Source: Setomelanomma holmii
Taxonomy: Eukaryota > Ascomycota > Dothideomycetes > Pleosporales > Phaeosphaeriaceae
DNA length: 64,000 bases
Assembly: GCA_010015745.1 (NCBI GenBank)
Contig: ML978172.1
Coordinates: 62,001-126,000, forward strand
Reading direction: 5' to 3'
The notes under the pieces were generated by a model, which was given only the letters and a program-made list of their open reading frames with translations, was not told the DNA's origin and made no database searches. Made by a program: the position numbers and the translations under genes. Shown here piece by piece: positions 43,099 to 56,038 of the stretch; the stretch's first letter is position 1, and each line of letters begins with the position of its first letter.

Positions 43099-43854
43099 TC
43101 AACGACTAGCACGGCCATACTGTCGGTTCTTCCGCGACGAGAAGAAACGCTTCAATCTACTCACCTTCGAAGGCTTCCGCGCTGGGGCACTAGGAAGACG
43201 GTGCAGCCCACCAAGCGCTACCGAGAACATGTCTTCGCCCATGGTCGGAACTTGTGGAGGTGTGCTAGAGACCTCGGTTGATTGCTTCAACAGCGGCCGC
43301 GAGAAGTTCGGAGGCATGTTCGACTCGGACTTCGACCGGTTTAGACCTTCATCTGGCTTGCTGACCGTCAATAGGTTCGAAGTCGCAAGTGCATGGCGAC
43401 TTTCTGTCTCTCCTGGACGAGTGCCCGTGGTAGTCGCGGCACCGATGACTGGTTGATATTTGAGATACGAGTCCGGCTCGATGATCTCCAACTCTTGATC
43501 CGAGTCATGTTGGTCCACGGGAGGCGCCGGCAGTGGATGTTGAGGACGAGGAAAGTCTTCCGCAACAGGCTGGCGGATCGAGCCAACGCGCTGCCAATTT
43601 TCGCCGCTTAACAGGTCAAATATGGCTGGTTGAGGTTGCGTCATAGAGTGATCGGAGTCATGGACAGGATATGGTGCACCCTCGCCGAACGTCACGAAAC
43701 GAAATGGCAGATTCGGCATGCTATGTGATTGATCGTCTGGTGAAGCATACGGAGGCTCGAATGATTGTGGCGAGGCCGGGTATCCTTGAATCCGGAAGTC
43801 ATACTCGAGGTCTGCAGGATCGTCTGCCGGGTACCACGTGGTGTGAGCGTTCAT
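43099..43854 (-). CDS. Hypothetical disordered protein with basic C-terminus
   Basis: 251 residues, single exon, starting at ATG 43854. Pro, Ser, Asp and Gln are abundant in the first 130 residues (PRPQHPLPAPPVDQHDSDQE), followed by LNRSKSESNMPPNFSR and a strongly basic end (PARKPSKVSRLKRFFSSRKN). No domain recognised. The RSKSES-type serines could be kinase or 14-3-3 sites, but that is guesswork. Unlike the surrounding transposon block its frame is clean, which argues for a real gene. It reads away from the promoter side at 43855-44377. Confidence 0.65.
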   Translation of the reverse strand: MNAHTTWYPADDPADLEYDFRIQGYPASPQSFEPPYASPDDQSHSMPNLPFRFVTFGEGAPYPVHDSDHSMTQPQPAIFDLLSGENWQRVGSIRQPVAEDFPRPQHPLPAPPVDQHDSDQELEIIEPDSYLKYQPVIGAATTTGTRPGETESRHALATSNLLTVSKPDEGLNRSKSESNMPPNFSRPLLKQSTEVSSTPPQVPTMGEDMFSVALGGLHRLPSAPARKPSKVSRLKRFFSSRKNRQYGRASR

Positions 43855-44377
43855 GATGGCGAGGTTAAGTGTTTTGTGTCACAAGTCGAACTAGATACTA
43901 AAAGGACAGGATAACGAAAATGAAACTGATAAAGCTGTGGCGCGGGCATAGTGAGAAGTACATTGTGATATCACCAAAGTGCGTCTGTCAAAGTGAGAGT
44001 GCTGTTACTGCACAATGTCACTACAAGACGGTGACTGCTACGAAGATGAACAGAACCTTCACGTGAAAAACGGCCATTGTTGTCTTGATTTGATGGCATT
44101 GTGACGTGCAGGTTCAAGTAGGAAATCCTGCGCCAACAATTAGTCCTCGAAAACGCCTAGCAACTAAGGCACACCACATCCAGCTACAGCTTGATGGAAT
44201 GCTCAGGAGATGCCACTACGACTTGAGAGATGAGCAACTGGCATGGCGCGAGATACCAGTGTAGCGCATGGCGTCGAAAGAATACGAGATACGAGCCCGC
44301 ACGGACTCATGGATTGCATGATTCATATAGAAGTTCAAAGTTGAGGACGGGGAAGCCATGGGTACAAATACTCGTGC
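43855..44377. other. Upstream region of 43099-43854
   Basis: No gene or repeat recognised. It ends at the target duplication AACGACTG (44378-44385) of hAT element B. Confidence 0.4.
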
Positions 44378-44385
44378 AACGACTG

Positions 44386-47300
44386 CAGACTTGCCAACAA
44401 CCATCTCTATCAATCTGCGCTCACTAAGTTAACTTGATTGGTGCTTTTAAGAGAGCTTGCTTAAGTTGAGTTGATTGGTGACGTTTTAGGAGTTGCTTGA
44501 TTGCAGATTGCTTGCAGATTGATCGAATTGTATGCTATAAGAATACAAATACACCTAAACTACTAACATGAAGTGTCCCATTTGCCCACATTATACATTC
44601 TCGCAATATCCCCGTTAGTGAGCTCACTCTCGGCCTTCTCGTCAGGGAGCTTGAAGCCGGCCTGAACCCATGATCTCACCAGCTAAATAGCTGCAAGTAA
44701 TTGCGAGCCTATGGCCCGTCGCTTCGGCTCAAGGAGGTCGCCAAGCTTGTTGAACATGCGCTCACAATCGCAGCTCGATGCTGGTATTGTCAATATATCT
44801 ATCGCAAACGCAGCTAACTATGGGTACTTTGGACGTAGGTTAATCCAATATTGAACAGGATTGTCACCTGCCTCGTATTGCTCCTGCGTCCACTTTAGCT
44901 CAAATTCTTTCCAGCTGTCAAACTTGTCAAGCTCACCGCAGCTAGTACCCGCGCAGACGTTCGCAACTGCATTGATTGCCTCGTCTATACTGCTTGCTAG
45001 AGGCGCCCTCGGGCGAGGTTGCTGCCGCTGCTGCTTATACTCCGCCCAAAGCTGCTGAAAGCCAGCATTGGCAGCCTCAATCCAGCCGGCTTTCTCTGCC
45101 CAGCTGTTATCGCAGTAGTATTTGTAGTATAGGTAGAGGCAGACAGCGGCATAATAAGCGGGCGAGTCGTTGAGCTTAGTAAAATAATCATTAGCCTTGC
45201 GCCAGGCGACTCTAAGGTTGATAATGAGATGGTCTTCAGGAGCTTCAGCGTGAGCGTTGAAGTTGACGTGCTCAAATGGCTTAGCGCTGTTTTCAAGAGA
45301 TCTGAGCAAGTACTCAAAACACTGGAACAATTTCGTAAAGAGCACCAAATTTGCCTGTTTCACCGCGTCCTTCAAGCCTCTCGGTAGCGTTCTTGAGCGG
45401 CCGAAGGCAGTCAATATACTCTGTGGTCACCGCCAAGTCAGCCGACCAGAGCCCTGCTGATCTCATCCACTTTGGAGCAATTGGGAGCTTGTTACTGTGA
45501 GCAATAGCGTGCGCATCTTCGATAGCGATCTTGTTGATATGGTAGCCAAAGTAAGAGTTGAAGGAAGCCTGAAGTGCAGTTGCTCGCTCAAAAGCGCCTA
45601 AGAACGAGTTCCAGCGGGTGACAACTGGCTTTACTAGCTCTAGTATTTTCACATGTTTGTGCGTAGGCAGGTCTCAGTTGTCGACGTGTTGAAAGCTAGC
45701 AAAAAGATCGTGATGCTGAGGAGTCTTGATATAGTTGATGACGTCTATAAGCACGCCTAACGGCCCGTCTTTACGCCACTCATCTATGAACTCCTTCTTG
45801 TCTTCGTGCTCCTCTACTTCGTTGTTGTACGCTGCTCTGTCCTTGCCAAAAAGAATAGCTTGGCCAACGAGATTAAGAGTATGGGGACCGCAGCGGAGGC
45901 GCCGGTGAGATAGGATGAAGCCATTAAAACGAGCAAGCGCCGCAACAGCGGTGTCGTTAGAGGTAGCGTTGTCAAGAACAAAGTAGCCTAGCTTTAGCGG
46001 AGTGATGCGATACGTTGTGAGCGTAGAGTTGATAACTTCGGCAATCCTCTCACCGGTGTGGCCGCCTGCAAGCTGCGGTAGGTCGATAGGCAAGTCTCTG
46101 ATTACACCAGCGGCGTCTGAAAAATGAGCAACAACTCCAAAGAAGCCACGCTTGCCACCTTTTGTTGTCCACCCGTCGAAGCTTATGTGGACCTTGCTGA
46201 TAGCTGTCAACAAGGCCTCGATAATGTGTGGCTGCATGAAGCTAAACAACCACATCACAAAGGTGCTAACGCTCATATGACTTGCCCATGAAGCTACCTC
46301 TGCCTCTAGGTTGACGAACTCAATCATTGCGCAGAAAGCTGGGGTTGTGAACTCGCGCAGTGGATAGTTGTTGTTAACAAGCCAGAGAACAGCAGCAAGT
46401 CAAAAGCCTTGGATGTTGAAATTTCCGATCGCGTTTGCTGCTCCCTGAGTCATTTCCACACCTAATTCGAACGCCTAGCGAACTGACAGCTAGCCTCCAG
46501 TAAGCGCTTTTAGCGGCTTTGAGCCATCTCTTGTAAGGTTGTGGCCGCGCTGGTTGAGCCTAAGATGAGCTGCGGCAGATGACGTTGCCTTTGTCACATT
46601 AAATAGGCCAGCGCCTCCAGCATCAATCACTTTATGCTGATGACAGTATTTGCAAACAAACCACTTGCTTGTTGGCGCGTTGCATAAGATAATGCGGTAG
46701 CCGTAGCAGAATACCCAGCTTTTCCGCTGCTTCTGTGTTGCTAGCGGCTTTATAAATTGCGGGAGCCGCGCCTAGTCTATGCCCTCAAAATTATCTGCAA
46801 AGCGCTCGTCAAAGGCGTCCTTATTGCTGCTTTGGTGATCATCCTCTAGTGCATATACTGTCGCCGCCTTGCTGCCCTCAGTGGGCGCGATGATAGCAGC
46901 CTCGATCTGCGACTCCCGCAATAATGACTCGAATTTAGGCGGCTCAGAAGCCCGGCTTGCTGTTGCAGTCAAGGCTTTGCGCGGCAATAAGCGCAGTGAA
47001 AGCCCAGACGATGGGGACTGCTAGTTCTCACCAAGTTTGATAGGCTGGGTCACGGTGCCTCTAGAGCGCTTCAGAGGGCTTGGAGCGGCTGCGGTAGCAG
47101 CTGTGGCGCGTTTGAGGGCTTGTTTTGATACTTTAGGCGGCATAGTGAGCAGAAAGAATAGCGTCTAAAAGATGAGATAGAGCATTGGGTAGTTGAGCTA
47201 GTTAGGCAAACACTGTTGCAGTGAATGCAGTGAATCAAAAGGTAACCGCGCGAAGCAGTAAGTCAAGTGTGGAACCGCGCAGGGCGGTAAATCTGAGTAT

Positions 47301-47695
47301 CATGTGCTGTATATTGTTCTGTACTCTGTTCGTGATGACCTCTTGCCAGGCCATCAGCAGCGTCTGTTTACTGACCTATTTATAATCCAGTTCAGGTAAG
47401 AGGTGCTTGATAAGATGAGGAAGCAGCATCAGACCACCAGCACGTGGCACACGTGATGCGCTCCTCTCATAAACCGTCACAAACACAGTTCAGAAAACCG
47501 ACGTTAGCTCAGTTACTCTTGGCGCTTAGTAAGCTACACACTAAAGTACAATCCGATCAATCAAGTCAATCAATCTTTGCTTTGCAGCTTGAATTGCTTG
47601 TAATTTTCAGTGAGAGCAGCTTGGCTTGATTGAGTTGCCATGTTGCAATCAATTCAAGCAATGCAGTCAAGCAAGATTTTTTTTTGGCAACTCTG
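44386..47695 (-). mobile_element. hAT element B, 3310 bp
   Basis: Ends CAGACTTGCCAACAA (left) and, reversed, CAGAGTTGCCAAAAA (right), flanked by the 8-bp duplication AACGACTG at 44378-44385 and 47696-47703. Sub-terminal TTGATTG/CAATCAA motifs are scattered at both ends. The coding strand is minus. The transposase is the same type as in hAT A, and the ends are related (CAGAGTTGGCAACAA versus CAGAGTTGCCAA). Confidence 0.93.
44572..47143 (-). pseudogene. hAT transposase pseudogene (element B)
   Basis: Starts at ATG 47143 (MPPKVSKQALKRATAAT). In order: a disordered N-terminus, a BED-type zinc finger near 46630-46700 (FVCKYCHQHKVIDAG), the catalytic region 45674-46327 (KVHISFDGWTTKGGKRGFFG, LDNATSNDTAV, RRLRCGPHTLNLVGQA), a second large part 44818-45414 (NAHAEAPEDHLIINLRVAWR), and a dimerisation motif FAIDILTIPASS near 44810. 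A few stops (for example TAG near 47023) and a frameshift near 45330 inactivate it. It is the least damaged hAT transposase in the window. Confidence 0.87.
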
Positions 47696-47703
47696 AACGA
47701 CTG

Positions 47704-47727
47704 GCTCAATATTGGTACGCGTAAGAG

Positions 47728-47798
<71 letters not shown>

Positions 47799-49827
47799 AG
47801 AGACATGCCTCAGGAGAGTCGCAATGGTCCGCGGACCGACGACGCGATTTGAAACCAAAAGGCAGCCACGATCCAGAAAATGTCTCGAGAAATGGAAGAA
47901 CGTTTAAGGACTAGAAATGGTGATTGGACTCGAAAGGCGATACTGTTGGTGTCGTGTCGCCAGCAAGACTTGGCCAGCGCAAGATCTCAACGTCTTACCT
48001 GTTCAATCTTGCCAGCATGCGACGTTCGCAACAATAATGTTTACCCAAGCACAAGAACCATGTGAAGTCCGACCCTCGGAAATCAACGGCAACTTCCGTC
48101 CACCCCATACCGAGCAAGGATGCCGCAACCGAAACACCGGATCAGGAGTTCTCAACGCCACTTCAATATCGAAAGCGTCTAACGCTCCGCGGGTGCTGAT
48201 TAAAACATGCCAAAGCTTGCACAAATTACTCTATTCGCGTCTGATAACGATAAGTGGCACACGGCACCATGGGGTTCCATGGCGGCAGCTTCTCGGTCCG
48301 TGGAGTGGGGCGGGGTGGTTCGATCAGGATCAGCGTCGTGATAGCCGTTGGGTGTCGGTTTGCCACCAAGGGATGTCCGGAAGGGGTATAGACCGTGGGA
48401 ATTGGCCGACCGTGGGAGTGCGTGTTTTGCATGGGATCAGCATCAGAGTTGAGTTGACTTGCCATGATAATTCGCAGCGGTTTCCAAAGGAACGCGTGTC
48501 TATGGCTATGGCATTTGGTTCTGCTATACCAGGATGCCAACGAGTTAGCACCCGGAAACCAACGAACAGGCGTTCTAGCATCGAGCTGCAGCAAATTTGC
48601 TCATCGGAACGAGTTTTGCAGAAAGTTTGAACTTTGCTTCTATGATGGCTTTTCGGGGCATGCCAACAACCAGTCAAGTGGTACCCAGGAACCATGCATG
48701 CCAATCTGATCTGCACCCCAAAGGCTTTGCATTGATGCACAACGACAACAGCCGCAGGAACCATCGCAATCTTGATCTTGACCTGGCTGCTGGATGTCCA
48801 GATCGTTATCGATATTCACCACCCGGATCGTGATGGTTATGCGCCGTCTGAATCTGTGAATTACGCGAGCGCGTAGGATTGTCCAGATGCGAAGACATTT
48901 CAGGAAACGAGCAACTGGGACATGTATCCGACCTCGTTCTTTTACGATATGTGAATGTACAATGTACAGTGAGGAAGGCGGGAAATTCGCACTGGCCCAG
49001 TACAATTGCGTCCATCAGCCAAAGCTGGCATAGACTTTGCCCTTTGTCGCACAACCGTCGACCTTCGAAAACATCCGCCTGTCATCCTGCACAGCATCAT
49101 CGCAACGACAGCACTGGACGTATCACAGCGTCATGATTGGGCCTCACCGAGTTCCCCTCATACATGTTGCGTGCGGCGTGGTCACTGGTAACACAGGCTG
49201 AATTCACCATCGTACCTCCGTGGGCGGGGTTCTGGGCCCAGCCTCGAAATTCCCGGGGCGCGAGTTTTGACAACCACAGTGGTACACATGTCGCGTGCGA
49301 CCCATGCTCCACAGCTCACACGCTGAACGCGCCGCCTTGTACGACAATCGTCGGCGTCGAGATGCGGCCACTATCGTACGATGAGTGCATGTCTGTGTTG
49401 GCGATGGCGGATGAATGTCAGCGTATGTAGCACAACTTTGCGGGATAGCGCGGCTTGTCGCTTTGGTGCGATATCGATCCAAAGGTGCCGGTGTGCAGCA
49501 GTGTTGAGGATTAGACAGGTTTGCTACTTTGTGCGTAGGTCAGCAGTTGCTAATGAGAAAGCGTGGCGCCACTTGTCAGTTACAGCTGAAACGTGTAGAC
49601 GACGAACACAGGTGAAAAGTGAGTTGGGAGCTCTTTAAAGGGAGTAAAAGCCAGTGGGATATTCGCAGATAGCCCAGCGATGGAACACATTGAGCTGCAC
49701 TGGTGCAGGTCACGAGAAGCAAGCTACCGGCCTCTGCTGCTTGATCGAAATGGGTATCAGAGAATGTAATCGAAAACTCAACATCGTCATTACTCGTCGT
49801 CTTGTTCCATGTCAACGTGGAGTCACG
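47704..49827. other. 2.1-kb non-coding region
   Basis: Starts with a tetranucleotide repeat and continues with mixed sequence in which several overlapping frames of 60-240 codons occur on both strands, none with a domain or a clean gene structure. I see no supported gene. Confidence 0.4.
47729..47798. repeat. (GAAA)n microsatellite
   Basis: About 17 tandem copies of GAAA. Lys-Glu-Arg runs in the translation here are repeat artefacts. Confidence 0.95.
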
Positions 49828-51020
49828 TTAAGCAACTGTGACTTCTGGAGGCGGGACATCACTCTCGACATCCAACGCGCGAAGCTTAGCCTCCACCACC
49901 GCCACGAGTTTGGGGTCGAACCGCTCCTCCTTCCTCGCTTTTTTTATCCTTGATGTTGTGAGTGACAATTGTGGTTGAGAAAGAAGTGAGCACGTACGGT
50001 GACCGAGTGCACTTGTCGCACCGCTCGTGGCCGCATCCCGGACATTGAGGTGTGCCACTGATGAACGAGCTATGACATTTTTCGCACTCCCATCGCACCC
50101 TTTGCCGTGGCTTTCTCCACGTGCGTCTGAACTTTTCCAACTGTTTTTCAACCTCGGAGTCACTGTCCGCTTCGACGTCTCCAGGGTAGCCCACCGGCCA
50201 CTTCTGGAGCTTCGCAGGCTCTCGTGGACATTTGGTACATCTTATATGTCGACACTGCTCACATATTGTGGCTGTGGCAGGTACGAACAATGTATCGCAC
50301 TTGTGGCAGGTGCGTTTAACCCGTTGCTTGGGTGGTTGGTACGCCAGTTCGTTTCCTGCTCTTGTGGTGACGGTAAGTACCCGCTTCTTCTTGGGCTTCT
50401 CACCGGCGTCATCTTTCTCTTTCTCGCCCAGGGTCTTCTTCTTAGGTGGATAGCGTGGGCACTTCTTGCACCGCTTGTGTTCGCACTGGAAGCACACTTT
50501 CTCCGCACCGTATATAGCACCGCAGTGATGGCAGCTGCGGTGGACGCGCATACGAATCGCCTTCTCCACGCGTTGTACAGCTAGCATGGGGACCGGCGCA
50601 GCAATCCACTCGTGGGACTCGAGAGTGAGGCCGTATTTGGCGAAAAGAGCACGAGCTCGCTCTTGCTGCAGTGCATGACGATCGACATATCTCGTCCTGG
50701 TTGGTGTTGTGGCAGGCGCAGTCGTTGTGGTGGGTGAGATTACTTCAGTCGACGGGTTGCTAACAGAATAATTAGTGCTGTTGATAGTCATGATCGTTCT
50801 TGCTAACTCACGCTGCGGGCGCGACTTCTTGTTCGGGACCTTCCTTCTTCGCAACCTCAGGCTCGACCTTGGGAACGGAAGGTGGAGCCGGGTCGGCTGC
50901 CCTGCTTGACTTCGATTCTCTCTTGAACACACTGCTCATTCTCTTCACATATTTCCCCAAACTCATACGACGATCTCCCATCTTAGGGTCCGCCGCGCTG
51001 GACTCCTGCGGTGTCGACAT
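49828..51020 (-). CDS. Protein with three CxxC zinc-ribbon repeats
   Basis: 363 residues from minus-strand exons 50812-51020, 49998-50759 and 49828-49948, with in-phase GT-AG introns of 52 and 49 bp. After a disordered, basic N-terminus (MSTPQESSAADPKMGDRR, YVKRMSSVFKRESK) and a Thr-rich stretch comes ARALFAKYGLTLESHEW. Three similar modules follow, each with two CxxC knuckles and a KCPR-like end: CHHCGAIYGAEKVCFQCEH/KKCPRYPP, CHKCDTLFVPATATICEQCRH/KCPREPA, and CEKCHSSFISGTPQCPGCGH/KCTRSP. The C-terminus is KKARKEERFDPKLVAVVEAK. The modules likely bind zinc and may contact RNA, DNA or protein. I do not know a functional name. Intact. Confidence 0.87.
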
Positions 51021-54000
51021 GATATTTTCCAGAACACGAAAAAGTTCCTGTTCTCCTTCTCAGATCATGCAATCGCGTCCGCACTAATGCGAGACCTCCA
51101 GAAGATTCAAGACAATGCGGAGTAGCGGGTGGCAGCGCGACGACGGTTGGATATGCATGCGCTCAGTAATGCCCAGGGCCTGGCCGTTGGAGCTGAAACT
51201 CGGGGAAACCGGCAGTGTGGTTATCTGCACTCCGGCGGCTACAATCACGGCCAGCACTTTGCGACGTTCGATAATCCAGGGGAAAGCAGCCAGAAATTGC
51301 CGTCCTCAAGGCCGTCCGTCGAAGTTGAGCGATAGCGAAGTTCCGAGCCAGCAGTGGCGGCTGGCCAGCTATGTATGGGCGAGGCAACGTCGGGCCAGGA
51401 CCTAGGCTCCCAGTGTGCTGGAATTGCCCCCCGAACCACGCGCAAGCGTCACTAGCAACGACAGCACGGCCCGTTCTTCGCAGCTGGGCCGACTACGAAA
51501 TCGGTGTATTGGCGTAGAGGGCTAGCATGTTCCCGGCTGACTACAGCAAGAGTTAGGGAACTGACCACGTCTGTTAACTGTACCACCGCAGCAAAAAATG
51601 CGCATGGCGCAAGCCAGCAGCATGGTGTCACAACAGCGTGCAGAGAATCCGGCAAGCGAGCTGTTCATCACTTGATGTCTGGAGCTCAAATCGTGCTGCG
51701 GGAGTGTGACGGAGCACATCCCTATTCGGGCTTGGTTCGACATTAGTCTTGCGGGTGCCACGCCCGTATCCGCTAGACTCCGGTATCCGGCCTTGCCTTG
51801 GATTTTCCAAGATTCGGGAACCAGGAGATCATGAGTTTCTCAGAGTTCACCGACACCAAATGAAAGGATTGCGATTGTTGGGCAGCAACCCCATGATCTT
51901 CTCGGAAACTCCGATCAGGACGCCAGGACACCGAGCATCTCACCTCGCCAATGCAGGCTGTCCATTTTTACCCAGCAAATGAACCTCGGCGCATGGTTGT
52001 CTGGCCCAGATTCCAGGGTCTATATTGACTCTATCTGCAGTCTTGCAAGCCCGCAGAACCAATGTACACCAACGTTGTCTAAGTCATTCCGCCGTGCGAT
52101 TGTCACTTCTACAGCAAGCAGCCGGACAATTATCGAGCACTCAGGGTGACGCCGCGGGTCAAAATCATCGTACACCTGCAAAGCACATAGATATCTTATC
52201 AGCGCCCGCGTCTGCAACTACATCGCGATACGCCCAGTCACAAGGTACTAGCCAATTTTTTCGGTAACGATGTTTCTGAAGCCAGCATACATCATGGTTT
52301 GGCGGTCCACGGTTTGTCATCACCACACTCGTTCCACCGTTGTGATGGGTCGCAATGGCTATCTCAAACTCTGGCAAAACTGGTCTGATGGAATGCTCCC
52401 CAACAGATGGCTGTGACGAGAGCGACTTGAAAAGGAGAACAGTGCATATCTTCTTGTTCGAGCAGTCAAGCATCGTACTTGTAGCCGATGGTGGACGTGG
52501 GCTGTGTGATCCCCAAGCCATGGCTGCAGCATGCATCGAAGTCTACTGGATCCGATGACCTGGACTTGGTGGTTGAATTGCCCCTGTCATCGCTTGTGTT
52601 GACCGTTGATTTGCTACACTTGGCAGGCTTGTATATTGCTCGCGTCGCTTGGAAAATCCGCGAGAACCGCATGAATCATTGCGAGAGAAGCTGTAATGCT
52701 GTCAAAATCGCTTTGGAGTGTGTACATCGAAAGCGGCTGCGTAAGTTGTGTCTGCTATGAGCTCGCACAGCTGCCGGATACTGTTTGGGTCCCACCATCC
52801 GACCTTCCCTCGGCAGAACGCCGTAGAATGCAGCTGTGGGCCGTTTATCCCCACCAACAGCGGCAACTGCCGCTGGAAACCACGCAACTCCGCGTCGACT
52901 TTCCATGTATCTAATGCACATTGCATGGAGTGCGAGCTGTAACATTCCGATGCGAGCCCCGTCCCAGGTTTTGAGGCCAAGATTGTGCCGGTCTGGAACC
53001 CTATCCACCTTGACACTTGCGACTAATCAAGTCTACAGCTTCTAGATTCCGCCATAACGGTTATACTTTACTCGCGTTACACGCCAGACGTCACACCGAG
53101 ACTTTCTCATGCTTGACGGCACTGTCGCGACAAGACTGACCTTATCATGGGGCCCAGGTCCTCTCACATAGCGACACATCCGCAGCCGCATCGACCAATT
53201 CAAGCAGTCAATGCAGATTCAGTTGAAGCGCACATGACGCCTACCACATGTCACTTGATCTCCACGCTCTTGCGACATAGCGAGGTATAGAGGCTTAATC
53301 TGATGTCGTCTCTTCGTGAACTGACTTATCGCGCAATCACTCATACTTGTTAGGCCTCTCAGCCACGGTTACCTTCTATTTAAGGAATCCAAACAATACT
53401 GGCCGTTGAGCTCGACTTTGCCATTCGCAATCGGGACGTTTTGCATGCGGGACTATCAAACAACGTTCCCTGCTCCAATCAAACACGGGCCTTCGGTAAA
53501 GCGAGTCATCACCGCTCCCATCCCCATCTGCCACCCAGGAACTTCACAGAACCTGTTTCTGTTATTGATATCACTGATATTACTGCGAACAAGCTACTCG
53601 CGACCGGACTATCGCAAGGCAGTGGTCTCCCAAGCCAGTGCTACCGAAACTTGGCCGCACAAGTGTCAGCCGCCTGCATCAACGTTGAAGGGCCATCCCT
53701 ACCGCTCACCGGCCATAACGCTCGATCCGCAACATCCGCGCGCATTGACATCCGGGGCACGATTGCAATTCCCCGCTCGAGACTGTCTGTTCTCCTGGTC
53801 CGTTCCGACCGAAATTATCATTCGCATCTCTGTATCGGGAGCATCCTGCGTGCGGATGCTCTCTCATCTGCCGAGTGTCGTACGATCAAGGCCGGTAATA
53901 GTCGGGAAGTGGAACCTCGAGGTAGGAGGTGGTAGATGCTGAAGGTATACGCGTTGTCCAATCCTCGGAATGATATCTCCTACTCCATGGAGAACAAAGT

Positions 54001-55462
54001 GAGGCCAACACTCGTTGCGTATGCTGACTTAGACATACAGACATGATTCAGGGGTTTATTAAGCAGCACAACCCTGAGGCTCGACGAAATAGGGTCAGTC
54101 TATTGCATATTCTGCAATCACAGTGTTCGTGTACATCTCGTCTCCGCTTTCCACTACTCACTTTCACGTCTCTTCTTCCTGGTCTACACAAATTGCATGG
54201 TATCTTTCATGTCGTTTGGGTCCATCTATGTTTGTCGTCCTTTTCATCATCAGTAGTACATGCTGCCACGTCAATTCAGGGGCAAACCTGCGCGTTAGTA
54301 ACGATATAGAGGAGCGTGATCGTCCACAATCAATCTCTCTAAGTACTGCATCAGAGCTCTACATCTGGTAACAGACATAACACTCACAACCACTTACGCA
54401 TCCAGCATTAAACAGTTAAAAAGCTCAATGCACCATGAGAATGCTGCCCAACCATACGTTCACTTCGATACTCGCGTGACAAGAATCCACCATACATACC
54501 GACGCCTTGTTTCCACACCCGTGTAACTTCGGCACGGCATCCACTTTGTCTCATCTCACAAAAATCGCCGCTCGTACTGATGCTCCCACACGTCTCTCGC
54601 TACACCCGCCGATCTCATCCCCAACTTCCATCTCCCACTGCTGATCTCTTTCCCAACTCACGCTCCCCTTGCAGATCTCGTCACTCTCATAATCCCATCA
54701 CATTAGCGCACGACTCGCAGACATGTCTGTTGGGAAAAAGCACTCTCTGACTCGGGAGAAGCACACATAGCTATTAATTCCGTGATTGGCAAGTGGGGTG
54801 GTATGGGGTTTTGGAAAGCAGTGGTGACGCGTATAGATCAGGGCTTGTTTTGGCAGGTGCTTGGCAAGTTGCGAGTCGGCAGGTGGGTGCGGAACCGCTG
54901 GGTTGGGATGGGTCGGGGAGGGTCGGCGGAGGGCGGAAGGGATGTCAAAGGTGGTGCTGTCGGAAGCTCTCGTCCAGGCTCTAATTCAAACTACACGTCG
55001 ACGGTTGTGGCTTTCTACTTTTTCGCCCCTCTGAAAGTAGTCCTGCCTCGAGCGACGTTTCTGTGAAGTCAGGGAAATGCTCCAACGACTTTCGTCTCAC
55101 GTCACACACTGACATCTTCTGCACACGAAGGATCGATCGAGTTTACTCACTATTAATCACGGTACTGATCATGAAGAGCGCGAGTTCACAATCATCTAAC
55201 CCTTCAACTTTCTAGGTAGCTTGGCAACGCATCCGACAAAGAACATGATCAGACCGAGCAGGTCATTAAGGGTCCTCAAAGACACATATGAGTTCATGTC
55301 TTTCAAGCTCGTGATGTCAGGGCCTGGCCGCTCGACCTTTCAGCATGTTTCTTTGCACGGACTGGAAAGTTAATATGTTCAAAACCCACTTCGTTGATCA
55401 ACGAGAATAGAAACAGCCTTTGCCGCACAACTTGATCGACGCCAATACCATCGCTTTCAGAT
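51021..55462. other. Long region without recognisable genes
   Basis: About 4.4 kb. Many overlapping short frames exist on both strands (for example around 51500, 52700 and 53450-53940), but none shows a domain, a clear start context and a splice pattern together. CT-rich stretches at 54110-54250 and 54540-54700 resemble fungal promoter or leader sequence. The second is followed by ATG at 54723 with only a 15-codon frame. Nothing more can be supported. Confidence 0.4.
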
Positions 55463-55489
55463 GACGACCGCTTTGAAAAAGCGGTCGTC
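55463..55489. repeat. Perfect 11-bp hairpin
   Basis: GACGACCGCTT and AAGCGGTCGTC form a perfect inverted repeat with a 5-nt loop (TGAAA). No role is evident; it lies in non-coding DNA. Confidence 0.6.
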
Positions 55490-56038
55490 GTCAGCGGGCG
55501 TACTATAACCCTCGAGCAAATGTGCCAACGGTGAAGTGGTTGAGGGCTCGCTCAAGCTTTTGACTTGTGCTGGAGCTAGGATCGACATGCTCTCCTCAAC
55601 TGCCTCTGTCTCCTGCACCAGTTTAGCATGCCGATTTAGTAGGAGTAGTTCAGCATCGTGAGTGAGGCTTGCAAACCCTCACTTCACGTGACATTGTGCG
55701 AGCTGATAATTTCAGCCTGGCTACGATGACAGCCAACACTTCTCGATTTACGACTAGCATTAGTGCAACACGCGACCACGGCTATCTAAGAGTGTTCAGC
55801 GTCTTTCATGTGCAAAGAGGGTTACATGCTAGCAGTTGTTCGATCATATACTGCTAGTATATGGGCTTCGTGGCCTAACGTCCGAATCTCCCGTGCATTT
55901 TGGGAAAAAGATTCAGAAACCTTGTGTTGCCCCGTTGGTTTCCGCCTAGTTGGGTGAGTTGAAATGCCAAGCTTACGACATCCATAGGTGTGATCAAAGA
56001 CTAACGTTGGGGCTGTTCTTCTATTCTAGATCAAGATA
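55490..56038. other. Intergenic upstream of broken small gene
   Basis: No gene seen. A possible intron-like stretch with branch site CTAAC and acceptor TTCTATTCTAG lies at 55988-56030, just before ATG 56039, so an upstream exon may exist. Confidence 0.35.

Noticed and set aside
47630..47914. Lys/Glu/Arg-rich frame
   Set aside because: Produced by the GAAA microsatellite.
47917..48764. Overlapping frames of 120-237 codons on both strands
   Set aside because: No domain, no codon-level coherence, frames overlap in opposite strands; most likely chance in GC-balanced DNA.
50027..50584. 185-codon plus-strand frame with hydrophobic segments
   Set aside because: Antisense shadow of the zinc-ribbon gene, whose splice structure and Cys motifs are far stronger.
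53406..53942. 178-codon and 164-codon frames on the plus strand
   Set aside because: They overlap in different frames and neither has a domain or a convincing start; I cannot choose a real gene.
54782..55066. Gly/Arg/Val-rich frame
   Set aside because: G-rich low-complexity sequence; no supporting feature.
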